Positions 1 to 8,497 are shown, counted from the stretch's first letter. The stretch is DNA of 64,000 bases from an uncultured Clostridia bacterium (GCA_947649615.1 CANSSG010000004.1:1-64000); one strand, 5' to 3'. Made by a program: numbers and translations. The notes: generated by a model from the sequence alone, not told the origin.

Positions 1-56
1 ACCTTGCACAGCGGCAGTTCCCGCTCCAGGCCGGCGACTTTCATGGTATAGGTCAT
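1..56 (-). CDS. Partial CDS, N-terminus of a possible phosphoribosyltransferase
   Basis: Only the first 18 or so codons lie in the window, reading leftward from an ATG at 56-54, with a good AAGGAGGG ribosome site at about 64-71. The visible peptide begins MTYTMKVAGLERELPLCKV. This opening resembles the start of a PRPP-dependent phosphoribosyltransferase family common in Firmicutes, but the PRPP-binding loop is off the edge, so the family call rests on memory of a short N-terminal motif and is weak. What is solid is that a minus-strand gene starts here. Confidence 0.4.
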   Translation of the reverse strand, partial: MTYTMKVAGLERELPLCK

Positions 57-206
57 TGGGATGTCCCTCCTTGTTTTTCTGTCACTTCCATTATACCTTG
101 CGGGACGCAAATGTCAAGCGGTGTTGCGGGGCCGGCCCTGTCTCTTTCCTGCTGGCAGGTATCCCTTTCCTGAATAGCTGTCCATCCGGCAAAACGGAAC
201 CGAGCT

Positions 207-1007
207 TTAAGCCCTCTTTTTGCAAATGTAGAGAAGATGGCTGGAGCAGCCTAACAATTCGCGCCTTTCGCAATGGTGCAAATGGTATCTTGCATAGTCC
301 TGAAATTCTTCATCCGACATGGCAAAGTCCCTCCTGTCTTCCGCAAGCTCCATAATGCCGTCTGTAGCCACCGTTGTGATCTTTTCTACCGCCAGCGTAT
401 CAAACAAGGCTTCAAATTCTTCTACGTTAAAGCCTGTAAAAACCTGGTCTTCAAAATGCCGTACCTGGTAATCTTCCGTGAAGTTTTCTTTTTCTCCAAT
501 CTTCCAATTCCCTTGGAGGTAATTGTCGAACATAATCGCGTGTACCGACAAAAAGGCCACCATGATGAGACCGCTGCCCTTTGTCACCCGGATGGCTTCG
601 CTCAACGCCGTTAACTGGTCCTTTCTGTCGTATAGGTGATATAAAGGCCCGAACACCAGTGTACAATCGAAGGTGTTATCTTTTAAACCGCCTAAATCAA
701 GCGCATCACCCTGCACGGCGGAAATTGTCCCTATCCCTTTGCTGTTCTCTCGAAGTATTTCAAGGTTCTTGGAGACAAGTTCCATCGCGGTAACCATATG
801 CCCTTCCTTTGCAAGCGTTATGGAGTACCGTCCGGTTCCCGCGCCAACTTCCAAAATTCTGGCCGTATCTGGTGCAAACTTGTGAATATAGTGCATTGTT
901 GTCAGATACTCAAGCTGTCCGTGCCTGCTGCGCAATAGACGGCTGTCTTCACCGGTTTTACTGTAAAACGAATTGATTATTTTAACTCTGTCTCCCATAT
1001 CTCCCAC
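207..1007 (-). CDS. Class I SAM-dependent methyltransferase
   Basis: A 266-residue soluble protein with the Rossmann methyltransferase motif I, ILEVGAGTGR, at residues 51-60, an acidic residue closing strand 2 near MELV (about 75), and the post-motif DCTLVFGPLYHL around 114-125. The substrate cannot be read from sequence; the closest style is the small-molecule methyltransferases of the Methyltransf_11/25 type. The start is ambiguous: GTG at 1007 (five bases after AGGAG) or ATG at 998 (second Met-Gly-Asp). It lies 45 bases after cysteine synthase on the same strand and could share its transcript. No partner gene hints at a substrate. Confidence 0.85.
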   Translation of the reverse strand: MGDMGDRVKIINSFYSKTGEDSRLLRSRHGQLEYLTTMHYIHKFAPDTARILEVGAGTGRYSITLAKEGHMVTAMELVSKNLEILRENSKGIGTISAVQGDALDLGGLKDNTFDCTLVFGPLYHLYDRKDQLTALSEAIRVTKGSGLIMVAFLSVHAIMFDNYLQGNWKIGEKENFTEDYQVRHFEDQVFTGFNVEEFEALFDTLAVEKITTVATDGIMELAEDRRDFAMSDEEFQDYARYHLHHCERRELLGCSSHLLYICKKRA

Positions 1008-1052
1008 CTTTTCTCCTTTTTACAACGTGAAATTTGCCTGTGCGCACCCCCC

Positions 1053-1985
1053 CTATTCCGCGAACATCTCCGTGGAGAGGTAACGGTCTCCGGCATCGGG
1101 CAAAAGGACGGCAATGGTTTGCCCTTTGTGCTCCGGACGCTTCGCCAGTTCCAGCGCCGCCCACAGCGCCGCGCCGGAGGAAATGCCCGCCAGCACCCCT
1201 TCGGTCCGGCCAAGACGCCTCCCGGCGGCAAAGGCGTCCTGCTCCCCTACTGCGATAACCTCGTCGTATATTTCCGTGCGCAGTACCGCCGGTATGAAGC
1301 CCGCGCCGATGCCTTGGAGCGTATGGGCGCCGCCGTGTCCTTTGCTCAGCATCGGGGATGCCGCCGGTTCTACCGCAACCACTTTTATGGACGGGTTTTG
1401 CGATTTTAAGTACTCCCCTACGCCGGTGATTGTGCCGCCGGTGCCAACGCCGGACACAAATACGTCTACCGCACCGCCGGAATCCTCCCAAATCTCCGGG
1501 CCGGTGGCTGCCCGGTGGGCGGCGGGGTTGGCGGGGTTTGTAAACTGCCCGGGGATGAATGCGCCGGGAATCTCCTTTGCCAGCGCTCCGGCCTTGGCGA
1601 TGGCCCCCGCCATGCCCTTCGCGCCCTCGGTCAGCACTACCTCCGCGCCGTAGGCCTCCATCAAAAGCCGCCGCTCTACGCTCATGGTTTCCGGCATGAC
1701 AATAACCACCCGGTATCCGCGGGACGCCGCCACCGCCGCCAGGCCAATGCCTGTATTGCCGGAAGTTGGCTCGATGATGGATGCGCCGGGTTTTAACAGG
1801 CCGCGTTCCTCCGCGTCATCCAACATAGCGCAGGCGACGCGGTCCTTGACGCTGCCGGCGGGGTTAAAATACTCCAGCTTCGCCAGAATGCGGGCGTTCA
1901 GGCCCTCCTCCCGTTCCAAGCGGGTCAGTTCCAGCAAAGGCGTCCTGCCTATCAACTGTTCCATGGATGTGTAAATCTTGCCCAT
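1053..1985 (-). CDS. cysK: Cysteine synthase (O-acetylserine sulfhydrylase)
   Basis: PLP enzyme that makes cysteine from O-acetylserine and sulfide in the cytoplasm. At 310 residues it has the family's usual length. The PLP lysine is in NPAGSVKDR (Lys47), the substrate loop PTSGNTG lies at 73-79, and the phosphate-binding GTGGT at 181-185. The start has a clear GGAGG ribosome site. Its substrate would be supplied by the serine acetyltransferase encoded at 44238-44885, which is far away in this window. It follows the TetR gene by 65 bases on the same strand. CysK versus a paralogue such as CysM cannot be fully separated, but the motifs favour CysK. Confidence 0.95.
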   Translation of the reverse strand: MGKIYTSMEQLIGRTPLLELTRLEREEGLNARILAKLEYFNPAGSVKDRVACAMLDDAEERGLLKPGASIIEPTSGNTGIGLAAVAASRGYRVVIVMPETMSVERRLLMEAYGAEVVLTEGAKGMAGAIAKAGALAKEIPGAFIPGQFTNPANPAAHRAATGPEIWEDSGGAVDVFVSGVGTGGTITGVGEYLKSQNPSIKVVAVEPAASPMLSKGHGGAHTLQGIGAGFIPAVLRTEIYDEVIAVGEQDAFAAGRRLGRTEGVLAGISSGAALWAALELAKRPEHKGQTIAVLLPDAGDRYLSTEMFAE

Positions 1986-2050
1986 TTGATTGCCTCCTTC
2001 CGGTTTTTTTACATATCATCGCCCCTTGCTCTGATACCGTCAAGGGACGG

Positions 2051-2551
2051 CTATAATCTTGCTTTCAGCAGCGCTGCCATCTCGGACGCAGATTCCTGCA
2101 TCCCCCGGGCTACCCACTCCCCAATCCAGCCGTATAGGCCGCTGGATATAAACGCCGCCGTGTATGCGCCCAGGTTGGATTGTTCCGGCTTTGGGCCGCA
2201 GATGGTGTTCAGGGCGTCCTTGAGCAGATAGAGCAGGCCGCGGCGGCTGAGCAGCAGGTAGAAGCCCCGGTACTCATTCAAATGGGCAAACAGGGCTACG
2301 CACAGCGCATCGTCGCTGTGCTGGGGCTGGCGGTCGTATGCCGACGTCCATTCGCCGAATAATTGCAGGATGTATTCCCGCAGGATCTCCTCCTTGCCGC
2401 TGTAGTTCCGGTAGTAAGAGACGCGGTGTACGCCGGCGGCTGCGGCGATTTCGCTGACGGAGATGCTCCGCAGCTCTTTCTCCGCCAGCAGCTTCAGCAG
2501 CGCGGCGGTCAGGTGCTTTTTTACATAGGTGGTTTTTTCCCGGTTGTCCAT
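2051..2551 (-). CDS. TetR/AcrR family transcriptional regulator
   Basis: A 166-residue protein whose first 60 residues form a TetR-type helix-turn-helix: SVSEIAAAAGVHRVSYYRNY at 31-50 followed by KEEILREY. The C-terminal ligand domain is short and Cys-poor, as in the TetR_C_8-like group of Firmicutes. I chose the ATG at 2551 because AGGGGG lies about 12 bases upstream and the open frame extending upstream to 3610 overlaps the plus-strand hydrolase and is not homologous to anything. It is divergent from the microprotein-hydrolase pair at 2691-3787, the natural candidate for its target. Confidence 0.88.
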   Translation of the reverse strand: MDNREKTTYVKKHLTAALLKLLAEKELRSISVSEIAAAAGVHRVSYYRNYSGKEEILREYILQLFGEWTSAYDRQPQHSDDALCVALFAHLNEYRGFYLLLSRRGLLYLLKDALNTICGPKPEQSNLGAYTAAFISSGLYGWIGEWVARGMQESASEMAALLKARL

Positions 2552-2594
2552 GCCGCTACATTTTCCCCCTTCTGTTGCATTTTCCACAGACCGC

Positions 2595-2623
2595 TTGACA
2601 CTTTTCCCGCGGAATGCTACACT
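2595..2623 (+). promoter_or_regulatory. Sigma-A type promoter of the microprotein-hydrolase pair
   Basis: TTGACA at 2595-2600, a 17-base spacer and TACACT at 2618-2623. Transcription would start near 2630, about 60 bases before the 44-codon gene. It lies between the divergent TetR gene and its likely target. Confidence 0.7.
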
Positions 2624-2690
2624 TGCCGCATCATGATAGTATAGCTGCCGCAGCGGAAAGTCAAGATTTTTTTGGAAGGAGCGCCGTTCA

Positions 2691-2825
2691 ATGTCTCTTG
2701 GGAAAAAACGAATGATTGCTTTACTCATTATTATTGCCGCAGGCGCCGTTTTAGGACGGCTTGCCGTGCGGGCTGCTTTGAACCTGCTGCTGGGCGGAAC
2801 CCTGTTTGGAGGTAATTTCTTATGA
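2691..2825 (+). CDS. 44-residue single-pass membrane microprotein
   Basis: ATG at 2691 follows GGAAGGAG at about 2674-2681. The product is 44 residues, MSLGKKRMIALL then a hydrophobic helix of about 20 residues (IIIAAGAVLG...), an Arg-Leu-Ala-Val-Arg break and a second hydrophobic tail ending GGNFL. Its TGA stop (2823-2825) overlaps the ATG of the hydrolase at 2822 in an ATGA coupling, which supports it being translated. Positive N-terminus suggests the N-terminus is cytoplasmic. I do not recognise a family. It may help deliver or anchor the membrane-linked hydrolase, or its translation may simply be needed for coupling. Confidence 0.6.
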   Translation: MSLGKKRMIALLIIIAAGAVLGRLAVRAALNLLLGGTLFGGNFL

Positions 2826-3787
2826 AAGCCAAAGAACGGAGGAAAAGCAGCTGGTTGTGGGGGCTGGCTTATGCAGGCGCGTTCATTGCCTCCTTCGCCG
2901 CCTCGGCAGCCTTTAAAATGTGCTATGACCCGTTGGCAGCGGAAACCGCCGCAGATTGGAACGACGCCGTGGGGAAGGTCTATACCGATATCCCCTACGG
3001 CAATGGGCCGGCCAATATGTTTGACCTCTATGTTCCGGCGGACGGCTCCAAGGACGCGTATGGGCTGGTGGTCTATCTGCACCCAGGCGGATTTACCGCT
3101 GGGGATAAGGCCGGAGATGAGAAAATATTGAAATGGCTGTGCGCTAAAGGGTATGTGGCTGCGGGGGTTAACTATACGCTGTTCTCTGAGGAAAACCCGG
3201 ATGCCAACGTTTACACGCAGTCTATGGAAATCAAGGAAAGCATCCCCTTTATCCAGGCGGAAGCCGGAAGGCTGGGGTATAAGCTGGACCGGATGGCTAT
3301 GGCCGGCGGGTCGGCGGGACACACGCTGGCCATGCTGTATGCGTACAGGGACGCGGCTTCCTCCCCCCTGCCTGTGAAAATGGTGTTTGGCGCAGTTGGC
3401 CCCTCCTGCTTTTACCCTGAAGATTGGCGCGTGTTCGGCTTTGACAAAAACTACGGCGCCGCCGCCGGGATGTTCAGCGTGATGTCCGGGGAGGATATTA
3501 CGGCGGATATGTTCGGGTCGGAGGCGTATGAAAACGCTATTAAGAAGATTTCCGCCGTGTCCTGGATTGATGAAAACAGCGTTCCTACAGTCTGCGCTTA
3601 TGGCGCGCACGACAAAGTGCAGGCGTTTGAGGCTTCCAAACGCTTGGATGAAGCTTTAACACGGCATGGCGTACCACATGCGTACATCGTTTTCCCGCAC
3701 TCCGGCCACGGCTTGCAAAATGACGCCAAACAGGCCCGGCTGTATCAGGATAAGATTCATGAATACTTGGACGCTTATATGGGTTAG
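2822..3787 (+). CDS. Alpha/beta-hydrolase, esterase/lipase of the HSL-like type
   Basis: A 321-residue alpha/beta-hydrolase. Residues 13-33 form a hydrophobic signal anchor, so the catalytic domain is probably outside the membrane. The oxyanion HPGG is at 87-90, the nucleophile elbow GGSAG at 162-166 (Ser164), the acid probably Asp264 in YGAHDKV, and the base His296 in HSGHG, a complete triad. The family hydrolyses short acyl or acetyl esters; the natural substrate is unknown. Translation is coupled to the 44-residue membrane protein, and a TetR regulator is divergent. Downstream 3788-3937 has no gene; it contains the leader of the next operon. Confidence 0.88.
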   Translation: MKAKERRKSSWLWGLAYAGAFIASFAASAAFKMCYDPLAAETAADWNDAVGKVYTDIPYGNGPANMFDLYVPADGSKDAYGLVVYLHPGGFTAGDKAGDEKILKWLCAKGYVAAGVNYTLFSEENPDANVYTQSMEIKESIPFIQAEAGRLGYKLDRMAMAGGSAGHTLAMLYAYRDAASSPLPVKMVFGAVGPSCFYPEDWRVFGFDKNYGAAAGMFSVMSGEDITADMFGSEAYENAIKKISAVSWIDENSVPTVCAYGAHDKVQAFEASKRLDEALTRHGVPHAYIVFPHSGHGLQNDAKQARLYQDKIHEYLDAYMG

Positions 3788-3937
3788 GGCAGTTTTCAAG
3801 CAGGCCATGGGGCGGCTGGCTCTGTAATTCGTCGGATTCAGCCATTCGTTCATAATTTATTCACACATCAGGCGGGCAGGTCGAGTACAATAGGCCTGCC
3901 ATCCTACCTGCTTATGAAAAGAAAGGAGCATATGAAG

Positions 3938-4510
3938 ATGAATTGGAAAAAAATGGCCGCGCTTGTTTTGGGCCTGCTGCTCTCGCTGGGCGTCCTGGCG
4001 GGGTGCGCCGGCGAACCCGCTATGGCGGAGGATTCCCCCTTCGCCTCTTTTACGGCGGATACGCTGGACGGCGGAACCTTTACACAGGACGGCATCCGGG
4101 AAAAGGATGTTACGGTAATCAATTTCTGGGGTACCTTCTGCCCGCCCTGCCTCGCGGAAATGCCCGACCTGGCCGCTTACGCCAAGGCCCTGCCGGATAA
4201 TGTGCAGCTTATTACCGTCTGTCTCGACGTGGCGAATGAGGAAACCGCCAACAGTGCCAGGGCAATCTTGGACTCCGCCGGATTTGAAGGCGTGACCCTG
4301 ATCCCCGGCGATGATCCGAATTTCCTGTCCCTGTGCCAATCAATCCAGGCCGTCCCTACCACCATTTTTGTTGACAGCAAAGGGAACATCGCCGGTAATC
4401 CGATTATTGGCGGACAGGCAGACCTGGAGATGATGACGGAGAACTATACCGGGAAGGTGAACGAGGTGCTTACGGCGTCCGGAAAGGCGGAGATCAGCTT
4501 TGCGGATTAA
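3938..4510 (+). CDS. TlpA/ResA-like thioredoxin-fold lipoprotein
   Basis: A 190-residue extracytoplasmic thiol-disulfide protein. A signal peptide ends in lipobox LAGC (Cys23), so it is a membrane-anchored lipoprotein. The thioredoxin motif FCPPC is at 67-71 and the cis-proline region AVPTTIFVD follows around 140. I chose ATG 3938 because GGAG (3925-3928) lies nine bases upstream; an ATG at 3914 lacks a ribosome site. It is the first gene of a three-gene unit with a CXXC microprotein and a polyferredoxin membrane protein, which suggests electrons pass from cytoplasmic ferredoxin through the membrane to this outer thiol protein. Confidence 0.9.
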   Translation: MNWKKMAALVLGLLLSLGVLAGCAGEPAMAEDSPFASFTADTLDGGTFTQDGIREKDVTVINFWGTFCPPCLAEMPDLAAYAKALPDNVQLITVCLDVANEETANSARAILDSAGFEGVTLIPGDDPNFLSLCQSIQAVPTTIFVDSKGNIAGNPIIGGQADLEMMTENYTGKVNEVLTASGKAEISFAD

Positions 4511-4643
4511 GACAAGCGCCCTCCGCTTCGGCGTGGCGGCGGCGGCCCTGGGGCTGACCGTCTTTGGCGTGGCCCTGGGGCAGCACCAGGAGGTTTTTCA
4601 GAAGGCGGTGAGGATATGCCTGGAATGTATCGGGATCGGGTGA
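4500..4643 (+). CDS. CD1871A-family CXXC microprotein
   Basis: A 47-residue protein starting at TTG 4500, seven bases after the AGGCGGAG ribosome site, overlapping the thioredoxin gene by 11 bases and the following membrane ferredoxin gene by 28. It has one hydrophobic helix (LRFGVAAAALGLTVFGVAL) and ends with RICLECIGIG, the signature tail of the CD1871A family of CXXC microproteins. The cysteines (40 and 43) probably exchange electrons with the thioredoxin lipoprotein or the iron-sulfur partner. The TTG start and overlaps make it easy to miss. Family identity is from the tail motif; function is inferred from position. Confidence 0.75.
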   Translation: MRIKTSALRFGVAAAALGLTVFGVALGQHQEVFQKAVRICLECIGIG

Positions 4644-5539
4644 AGCGGGGGAATAAACGCCGGATTTCTTTCCAGCGCATGATACAGCTCCTTGCGGCGG
4701 CGGCGTTTAACGGCTACGCCCTGGGGTTTGGCAAGGGAAAAATCTTTACAGGCCAAACGAAGCTGTTCTGCGTCCCGGTGCTTAACTGCTACTCCTGCCC
4801 GGGGGCGCTGGGGGCCTGCCCTATCGGCTCCTTGCAGGCCGCGCTGGGCAGCGGGAAAAACCGGTTCCCCTTTTATGTGCTGGGGCTGATGATGCTCTTT
4901 GGCGTGGTGCTGGGACGGGCGGTGTGCGGTCTGCTTTGCCCCTTCGGTTTGGTGCAGGACTTGCTGCATAAAATCCCTGTGCCGAAGCTGGCCGTTCCTA
5001 AAAAAATCGACAGGCCCGCGCGGTACGTCAAATACATCGTCTTGCTGGTGCTGGTGATCCTCCTCCCCGCTTTCGCGGTTGGGAACGCGGGGATTGCGCC
5101 GCCCTATTTCTGCAAATATGTCTGCCCCGCCGGAACCCTGGGCGGCGGCATCCCGCTGCTGCTGGCCAATCCAGGCCTGCGGCAGGCGGCGGGGTGGCTG
5201 CTGGGGTGGAAATCCTTGGTGCTTCTGGTTATTTTGGCGCTGTCTGCCGTCATCCACCGGCCCTTCTGCAAATATTTATGCCCGCTGGGGGCGTTTTACG
5301 CGCTGTTTAACCGGTTCAGCTTCTATCAGATGCGCTTCGACCGGGAAAAGTGCGTGGGGTGCGGGAAGTGTGAGCGCGCCTGCCCTATGAATGTTGAAGT
5401 GACTAAAAATATCAATAGCCCGGAGTGCATCCGATGCGGCATGTGCAAAAACGTCTGCCCCACAGGGGCGGTCTCTTCCGGGTTTTCCTGCGGGAAGGCG
5501 GCGTCCCCTGATGCGAGGGAAACAACGCCGGAAATGTAG
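4616..5539 (+). CDS. NapH/YccM-like membrane polyferredoxin
   Basis: A 307-residue membrane protein with about four to five hydrophobic segments. Paired cysteine motifs typical of NapH/MauN-type proteins occur as CPGALGACP (61-69), CGLLCPFG (104-111), CKYVCP (166-171) and CKYLCPLG (218-225). Two classic 4Fe-4S sites follow: CVGCGKCERACP (246-257) and CIRCGMCKNVCP (271-282). It likely carries electrons from the cytoplasm across the membrane to the thioredoxin lipoprotein encoded upstream. The ATG at 4616 has a GGTGAGG site and lies within the end of the CXXC microprotein gene, so translation is coupled. Confidence 0.88.
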   Translation: MPGMYRDRVKRGNKRRISFQRMIQLLAAAAFNGYALGFGKGKIFTGQTKLFCVPVLNCYSCPGALGACPIGSLQAALGSGKNRFPFYVLGLMMLFGVVLGRAVCGLLCPFGLVQDLLHKIPVPKLAVPKKIDRPARYVKYIVLLVLVILLPAFAVGNAGIAPPYFCKYVCPAGTLGGGIPLLLANPGLRQAAGWLLGWKSLVLLVILALSAVIHRPFCKYLCPLGAFYALFNRFSFYQMRFDREKCVGCGKCERACPMNVEVTKNINSPECIRCGMCKNVCPTGAVSSGFSCGKAASPDARETTPEM

Positions 5540-5580
5540 CGGCATCCAGCCCCCGTTTGCCGTTGATTTGTATATTTTCC

Positions 5581-5612
5581 ATGAAGCGGTCTTGCATTGC
5601 AGGCCGCTTCAT
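5581..5612. repeat. Perfect inverted repeat over the promoter of the M3 peptidase gene
   Basis: ATGAAGCGG at 5581-5589 and its complement CCGCTTCAT at 5604-5612 flank a 14-base loop. The repeat contains the -35 box and spacer of the promoter at 5592-5620. It could be the transcription terminator of the upstream operon (no T-run follows) or an operator. Confidence 0.5.
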
Positions 5613-5620
5613 CGTATAAT
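5592..5620 (+). promoter_or_regulatory. Sigma-A type promoter of the M3 peptidase gene
   Basis: TTGCAT at 5592-5597, a 17-base spacer and a perfect TATAAT at 5615-5620, about 58 bases before the start codon at 5678. Confidence 0.7.
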
Positions 5621-5677
5621 CAGAAGCAGATTTCCCCAAAATAAAACAAAATACCAGAAAGGATGGGAGCGCAAACG

Positions 5678-7876
5678 ATGAAAAAAAGACTGCTTTCCCT
5701 ACTGCTGTGCCTGCTCCTGCTGTGCGGTCTGACGCCTGCCGCCCTGGCTGCGGATGTCGCGGCGGTCCGGGAAACGAATTTCTTCACCGATCAGGAACAT
5801 GCCGACTTGGACTACGCCGGAATGGAGTACCGCCATATCGGCACCGAGCCGCTTCTCGCGGAGATGGACGCTATCCGCACCCTCTTGCAGGATAAGGACA
5901 ACGCCCCACAGGCTGCGAAACGCTTCGCCGCGCTAATCGACAAGCTGCTGGAACTGGCTACTATGGACACCTTGGCCTATATCCGGCACAGCCAGAACGT
6001 CATGGATGAGGATGCGGCGGAAGAACTCGCTTACTGCGAAGCGGCTTATACCCAGGTTGCCGACGCCCTCAGCCAGTTGGCGCGGGACGCCCTGCGCTCC
6101 CCCTGCGGCGATATCCTGAAAAAAAATATGTCCGAGGAGGACGTGGCATACTACCTGGAATACACCGGTATGACCAGCGAACAGATGGACCTGCTCCAGC
6201 AAGAACTGGCCCTGGAAACCAAGTATAATCAGGCCGCCGCCAGCCTGACTGTGGATTACGGCGGCAAGGAGTGGACCGGCAATACCGCCTATTTTGCGCT
6301 GGCCGCCGGAGAACTGGACGCGGCGGAGTATGACGCCATCCGGCAGGCTTATCTGGAAAAGCAAAACGAAATATTGGGCGCTATCTATATGGAAATGATC
6401 CCCCTGCGGCGGCAAATCGCCCAGCGCAGCGGATATGACAGCTATCCCGCGTACGCCTATGAAGCCCTTTACCAGCGGGATTTTACGCCGGAGGATATCC
6501 AAGCCTTCCATCAGGCCGTGAAGGACGGCGGCTTCTATGACGCCGCCAGCGATTTGATGGCCTTGGCGTCCGCAGAAATGAACCAGGAACTTTATTATGG
6601 CGACTACACCGGCGATGACACCGTCGCTATGGTTGAGGGCTATATTGGCCGGATGTCGGGCGAAATGGCCGAAGCTTATGGGTATATGCGCAGCCATGGG
6701 CTGTACGATATCAAGGACGGCCCGTATAAGGACGGCTCCGGGTATACCACGATCCTTGCTTCATACGGCGCCCCCTTCTTCTTTAACACCCCCGCCGGGT
6801 TCTTTGGGGATTTTACCACGATGGTCCATGAATTCGGCCACTATAACCACTTCTACTGGGTGGTGGCGGACTTGGAAAGCAAGACGAAAAGCAATGACCT
6901 GGCCGAGGTCCACTCCCAGGGCTTGGAGCTGCTGTTCAGCCATTGGTATGAGGATATCTTCGGGGAAGGGGCGCAGTTCGCTACGGATTTCCTTATGGCA
7001 AACCTGGTGAAGGTTATCTGCGAAGGGGCGCTCCATGATGAATTGCAGCAGTACGCCTATACTGCCGAAAACGTGACGCTGGAACAAATCAACCAGAAAT
7101 ACAAGCAGCTCTGCGTAGAGTACGGGATGGCCAGCCAAGACGATCCCAGGGATGAAATCCTGGATTGGGTGCAGGTGCCGCATACCTTCGTCAATCCCTG
7201 CTACTATATCAGCTATGCCGTGTCCTCCGCCGGGGCGTTCGCCTTCTGGCTGGACGCACAGCAGGGGGAATATTTCGACGCCGTGGACGATTACCTGCGC
7301 TTCACCGCCCTGCCTGGCTCCTTCGGGTTCCAGGCCAGCTTCCAGGAGTTGGAAATGGATAATCCCCTGGCGCCGGAATATCTGGCGGAATTGGCGGCTA
7401 CTATCCGTACGGCGCTGGAACTGGACGAGCGGGGCGATTCCCTGCCCCCTGTGGATTTGAAGGGGTCGGAGTGGTTTGCCCCCGCTGCCTCCGCGCTGTA
7501 CGCCGCAGGCGTGATTGAGAAGGATGAGGACGGTTGCATCCGCCCCAGGGCGCAGGCTGTTTGGAGCGACGCCGCCAATCTGGTGGAGCATCTGACGAAA
7601 AAACGGCCTGAGACGGCCAAGGGGGATGCGGCAATCACCAGAGGCGAGTTTGTCCGGCTGCTGGTGGATGAATTGGAACTGGGCGAGGGCGTCTCCCCCT
7701 TCTCCGACACCGATGACGGCGCGGTGGGAACCTTGGCGGAAATGGGCGCTGTTACCGGATACGCCGACGGAACCTTCCACCCTGAACAAACCATCAGCCG
7801 CGCGGAAATGTGGGTGATGGTCTACCGCGTTCTGATGCGCGTGGTGGAGGAACTGCTGGTGGGAATCGCGGCGTAA
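5678..7876 (+). CDS. Secreted M3-family metallopeptidase with C-terminal S-layer homology repeats
   Basis: A 732-residue protein. Residues 1-24 form a signal peptide (MKKRLLSLLLCLLLL... ending ALAA). The M3/oligoendopeptidase F-like catalytic domain has its zinc motif HEFGH at 384-388, followed by a downstream glutamate region in DLAEVHSQGLELL. From about residue 590 the chain holds S-layer homology repeats, seen in ITRGEFVRLLV, PFSDT and AVTGYADGTFHPEQTISRAEM. M3 enzymes are usually cytoplasmic, so a secreted, wall-attached version is unusual. ATG 5678 was chosen over 5663 because GGGAG sits eight bases upstream and it starts the signal peptide. It probably trims peptides at the cell surface. 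Confidence 0.9.
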   Translation: MKKRLLSLLLCLLLLCGLTPAALAADVAAVRETNFFTDQEHADLDYAGMEYRHIGTEPLLAEMDAIRTLLQDKDNAPQAAKRFAALIDKLLELATMDTLAYIRHSQNVMDEDAAEELAYCEAAYTQVADALSQLARDALRSPCGDILKKNMSEEDVAYYLEYTGMTSEQMDLLQQELALETKYNQAAASLTVDYGGKEWTGNTAYFALAAGELDAAEYDAIRQAYLEKQNEILGAIYMEMIPLRRQIAQRSGYDSYPAYAYEALYQRDFTPEDIQAFHQAVKDGGFYDAASDLMALASAEMNQELYYGDYTGDDTVAMVEGYIGRMSGEMAEAYGYMRSHGLYDIKDGPYKDGSGYTTILASYGAPFFFNTPAGFFGDFTTMVHEFGHYNHFYWVVADLESKTKSNDLAEVHSQGLELLFSHWYEDIFGEGAQFATDFLMANLVKVICEGALHDELQQYAYTAENVTLEQINQKYKQLCVEYGMASQDDPRDEILDWVQVPHTFVNPCYYISYAVSSAGAFAFWLDAQQGEYFDAVDDYLRFTALPGSFGFQASFQELEMDNPLAPEYLAELAATIRTALELDERGDSLPPVDLKGSEWFAPAASALYAAGVIEKDEDGCIRPRAQAVWSDAANLVEHLTKKRPETAKGDAAITRGEFVRLLVDELELGEGVSPFSDTDDGAVGTLAEMGAVTGYADGTFHPEQTISRAEMWVMVYRVLMRVVEELLVGIAA

Positions 7877-7910
7877 GGGCGGCCCCCCTTTTTGTTGCAG
7901 CATGGCAATG

Positions 7911-7939
7911 CCGTCCCGGCTGCGGTGCGGCCGGGACGG
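7911..7939 (+). repeat. Strong hairpin between the peptidase and VanZ genes
   Basis: A perfect 10-base stem, CCGTCCCGGC and GCCGGGACGG, with a nine-base loop. No T-run follows, so it is either a weak or factor-assisted terminator of the peptidase gene or a leader element of the VanZ gene. Confidence 0.45.
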
Positions 7940-7972
7940 TATGAAATAGTACCTTCGTGCGAAAGGATGCCT

Positions 7973-8497
7973 ATGAAATATTTTGTCGATTTTGCCGCGT
8001 TGGCAATCTTGTATATCTTTGTTTTCTTCCGTAAATGGAAGCGCAAAGGCAGGGATGTTTTGTTCGTTAATTCGTTGATGTACATTTATCTCTCTTTTGT
8101 ACTCTATTTTACCTTGATGCCCGTTATTACCGCAGTTCCGTTTGTTTTGAATCATCCCTATACGCCAATGAACCTGGTTCCCTTTATTGATGTTTTGGCG
8201 GGGAGAGGGGATTTCTTTAGGCAAATCGTTCTCAATGTTATTATGACTGTGCCATTCGGGTTCCTGTTTCCCTTGACGCAAAACAGGAGGGGAAAATTCG
8301 GGAAAACCGTGCTTTGCTGCTTCTTCCTGAGCCTGGGGATTGAACTTTTACAGCCGCTTCTCAATGGATTCAGGTCTTCGGATATTACCGATATCATAAC
8401 AAATGTGGTTGGCGGCACAATCGGGTATGGTTTTTACGCCGCCTTTAGGCCGGTCGTAGTTTGGGTTTTGGACGCCTTGAACGGAAAGAAAAACTGA
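7973..8497 (+). CDS. VanZ-family membrane protein
   Basis: A 174-residue protein with four to five predicted membrane helices. VanZ hallmarks are all present: TPMNLVPF, NVIMTVPFGFLFP, the helix SLGIELLQ and SSDITDIITNVVGGTIGYG. Some VanZ proteins give low-level teicoplanin resistance; most are of unknown role in the envelope. ATG 7973 is preceded by GAAAGGA with five bases of spacing. It stands alone and is convergent with the permease gene downstream, so no operon partner explains its job. Confidence 0.88.
   Translation: MKYFVDFAALAILYIFVFFRKWKRKGRDVLFVNSLMYIYLSFVLYFTLMPVITAVPFVLNHPYTPMNLVPFIDVLAGRGDFFRQIVLNVIMTVPFGFLFPLTQNRRGKFGKTVLCCFFLSLGIELLQPLLNGFRSSDITDIITNVVGGTIGYGFYAAFRPVVVWVLDALNGKKN

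Noticed and set aside
2552..3610. N-terminal extension of the TetR gene
   Set aside because: The extension is antisense to the hydrolase gene and has no homology; the TetR fold begins at 2551.
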